NCBI GenBank assembly: GCA_944322725.1
Contig: CALUPU010000003.1
Coordinates: 1 to 64,000 of the forward strand
DNA from: Candidatus Gastranaerophilales bacterium
GTDB taxonomy: Bacteria > Cyanobacteriota > Vampirovibrionia > Gastranaerophilales > Gastranaerophilaceae
Length of the DNA: 64,000 nucleotides
Direction of reading: 5' to 3'
In this document: positions 61,893 to 64,000 of the stretch, in pieces
Position numbering within the stretch: the first letter of the stretch is position 1
Layout of the letters: each line of letters starts with the position of its first letter
Notes under the pieces: model-generated
What the model was told of the DNA's origin: nothing
The model's database searches: none
The model's input: the letters and a program-made list of their open reading frames with translations, nothing else
Position numbers and translations under genes: made by a program

Positions 61893-64000
61893 TTTACCGG
61901 CTCATCTTCATCAAAGTAATCATCTTCTTCCGTATCTTCATCAATATATTCGGTAATTACAGCAACATTCTTTTCTATTTTTTTAAGCTGTTTTTCCATA
62001 CTTGCAATTTTCCCGGCAAGATTGTCATTTTCTATTATTTTTTCATTTGCAGCACTAACCTGTGAAGCAATATACTCCATCAAAGATTTAATTTCATTGG
62101 TATCCTGCTGATGTTCAATAAGAGTATTAAGCTTGTTATCTATTGCAGCGACTTTTTCTGAAAGTGCAGCAACTGAATATTCAAGCTTCTCTGAATCACC
62201 GGAATCGTCAAGCAAAAGGCTTTTCTTAATTTTTGTAACATCAGTTTTGATTTCATCAAAAGAATCACTCGCAGAATCAATCCATTCACCCATATACATG
62301 AATACTTCATTCATAATCTGGTCAGATTGAACAAGTTGTGTTGCCATCTGCGAAAGGGTTTCGAGTTTAGAGTTTAAGTCTTTGATAATATTTGAATTGT
62401 AAAATTCTTTACTTCTCTTATCAAATCCGTTTATCAATGATGTAAACGAAGAGATATTGGCTCTGAGTGCCTTATTAACCTCATCTGAAGCAATGATAAG
62501 TTTATTTGTTCTCTTGCTTATGCTTGACACATCTTCATTAAGAGCACAGAACCTACCTCTGATATCGGAGATATCCTCGTTTAAAGATTTATCCTCTAAT
62601 TTCTCGTTAACGGACTTTTGTATATTATTCAATTCAAGTCTGATTTTTGACAAATCAGATTCAACATCAGGCATTGTATATACGTATTCTTTATCTTCTT
62701 TCAAACCGCTTGTAAGAAGATTAAAGCCCGAGACAAGTGTTCTTAACTCTTTTGCAATATCAGCATGAAGAGAGTTATCGATTTTTGTCAAAAGTTCCTT
62801 TATGGATGCACCATCAGAAGCGCTATTCTCTTTAAAAGTGTCAATTGCCTGTTTAATATCAGTTATGTCGGAAGATATTTTTTCTTTTACCTCATCAGCA
62901 GCTCCATATACAGCATCATTAATTTGTTCCGCATCATCGGCAAAAGAAATGTTATCCGCAATTTGAACAAGCTGTGTGGCAAATTTGGACTGCACATTTT
63001 TAAGTGCTTCTGCTATCTTTGCATCCTGTTCCACCAATACGATATCTGCAATTTCTTTTTTCAAAGCTTCGATAGTCGCAGCAATCTGTGACAGCTGCTC
63101 AGAGGCTGCAACGCTTTCTTCCGAAATAACATCAGTAATATCTTCTTTTATTGAAGAATTAAGTATTTTTAAATCTGCAATTTCTTTGTCAAAAGCCTCT
63201 TTTGTAAGAGAATCAGACTGAACCTCTTTCACGGAGTCTTTTATTGCCCAGATATCTTCCTTTAAAACTTCCGTACCCTGGAAGAACATTTTTTCCGTAT
63301 AGTTTTTGATATCCTCTATTGCAGACAAATCAAGACTTGAAAGCAATTTTGACTCTAAAGAGGAAACGAGTTCTTCATTATGTTTTTTAATTTCTTCTTT
63401 ATTTTTTTCAGAGTTTGCAAGCACTTCATCTTTATCAGGGATATTTTTAATTTCTGCAGAAATACTATCCTTGATATCTTCTTTGATTTTATTCAGAATA
63501 TCAAGCTGTTTATTAACATTTTCATTAATAATCGTATTTTGTTCTTTTACAATACCGAAATTAGAAATAAGCTGCTCGTTGGTTTCTTTAAGCGTCCCAA
63601 ATTTTTCAATATGAGAAATTATAGAGTTAAATGCAAATTTTTGATTTTCCTGCTCTTCTGCAAAGTAGTGAATCTGGTTTTCAATTTTATTAAAAACAGA
63701 GATTAATTCAGGAGTTTTCAAAGAATTTTCGAGCAAAGAATTAAGATTGTCAAACTCACCTTTTATTGCATTGAATTTGGCATCAACAGCCTCCTGACGT
63801 TCTTTGAGCAGCCTGCTCAATTCCGTGCCGAGAACACCAATATGTTCTGCCGTATCATCGTTAGAGAATACGTCCATCTTTGTATTAATCTTTTCAAGAA
63901 TTTGCGCATATGTAATACGAAAATCCTCATCCAGATTTTCTTTTTGTATAATTTTTTCAACCAGTGCGTCCAGTTTGTTCTGTATAATTTCAAAATTATT
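61889..64000 (-). CDS. Long coiled-coil protein, 5' end beyond the window
   Basis: At least 703 residues of a very acidic, Lys/Glu/Ser/Asn-rich coiled-coil protein without enzyme motifs. The internal Met at 63877 (MDVFSNDDTAEHIGVLG) is probably not the start. The frame stays open with protein-like sequence for the 41 codons upstream to the window edge (for example LDALVEKIIQKEN). The C-terminus is extremely acidic (DEDTEEDDYFDEDEPVN). Repeating patterns of the type LNKIKEDIKDSISAEIKN and DITDIKQAIDTFKE recur about every 30-50 residues. It is probably structural or scaffold-like. The N-terminal domain, if any, lies outside the window. Confidence 0.75.
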   Translation of the reverse strand, partial: NNFEIIQNKLDALVEKIIQKENLDEDFRITYAQILEKINTKMDVFSNDDTAEHIGVLGTELSRLLKERQEAVDAKFNAIKGEFDNLNSLLENSLKTPELISVFNKIENQIHYFAEEQENQKFAFNSIISHIEKFGTLKETNEQLISNFGIVKEQNTIINENVNKQLDILNKIKEDIKDSISAEIKNIPDKDEVLANSEKNKEEIKKHNEELVSSLESKLLSSLDLSAIEDIKNYTEKMFFQGTEVLKEDIWAIKDSVKEVQSDSLTKEAFDKEIADLKILNSSIKEDITDVISEESVAASEQLSQIAATIEALKKEIADIVLVEQDAKIAEALKNVQSKFATQLVQIADNISFADDAEQINDAVYGAADEVKEKISSDITDIKQAIDTFKENSASDGASIKELLTKIDNSLHADIAKELRTLVSGFNLLTSGLKEDKEYVYTMPDVESDLSKIRLELNNIQKSVNEKLEDKSLNEDISDIRGRFCALNEDVSSISKRTNKLIIASDEVNKALRANISSFTSLINGFDKRSKEFYNSNIIKDLNSKLETLSQMATQLVQSDQIMNEVFMYMGEWIDSASDSFDEIKTDVTKIKKSLLLDDSGDSEKLEYSVAALSEKVAAIDNKLNTLIEHQQDTNEIKSLMEYIASQVSAANEKIIENDNLAGKIASMEKQLKKIEKNVAVITEYIDEDTEEDDYFDEDEPVN

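Overview
The window is an AT-rich bacterial chromosome segment of mostly housekeeping genes, with several lineage-specific envelope and signalling clusters. Gram-negative traits are an OmpA-like MotB, a lipopolysaccharide-type heptosyltransferase and a Spy/CpxP-like periplasmic protein. Cyanobacterial-type traits are a short DprA-like protein of the kind annotated in cyanobacteria as recombination-mediator protein A, a DUF2993-like secreted protein and group 2-like sigma factor. No photosynthesis gene is present. Together with many prepilin-like FTLAEML proteins and small lineage-specific proteins, this suggests a non-photosynthetic relative of Cyanobacteria (Vampirovibrionia/Melainabacteria, perhaps Gastranaerophilales). 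That placement is an inference. No phage, insertion sequence or CRISPR array was seen.

Layout. 0-10 kb (mostly minus strand): a long Alu-bearing SRP RNA, a very large GH13-type protein, CorA, a dicarboxylate/amino-acid symporter, MotA-MotB, TsaE-TsaB. 10-17 kb: TrxB, rpmH-rnpA-hisD, ProC, a ferritin-like protein with three helix pairs, small proteins. 17-25 kb: DnaK, MalQ behind a structured leader, NagA, a DEDD exonuclease, a lytic transglycosylase, an NrtR-like regulator. 25-33 kb: PcrA, the DprA-like protein, and a dual-helicase/iron-staple nuclease pair that looks like a rearranged AddAB. 34-41.5 kb: one long plus-strand operon, purD-like, ylxR, infB, rbfA, truB, then secreted DUF2993-like and GerMN proteins and a HicB-like protein. 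41.5-44 kb: sigma factor, TadA, a TIGR02757 protein.

44-50 kb is a minus-strand envelope cluster. It holds two M48-type proteins, one catalytically intact and one that has lost its HExxH, each followed by a secreted protein with a shared beta-type module, then a third module protein with a glycine zipper and a pseudopilin. Upstream is a separate anti-sigma/ECF sigma/Spy-like operon. 50-64 kb: tRNA-Leu(TAA) with a structured leader that repeats its 5' end, a TPR protein, an HD phosphohydrolase, a histidine kinase/response regulator/degenerate PilB-like ATPase cluster, thymidine kinase, a heptosyltransferase, a GAF-GGDEF-HD-GYP protein, small proteins and a long coiled-coil protein that runs off the right edge.

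Starts were reassigned where a Shine-Dalgarno sequence, an overlap or a signal peptide favoured an internal codon. These cases are stated. All functional calls rest on reading motifs by eye; no database was searched.
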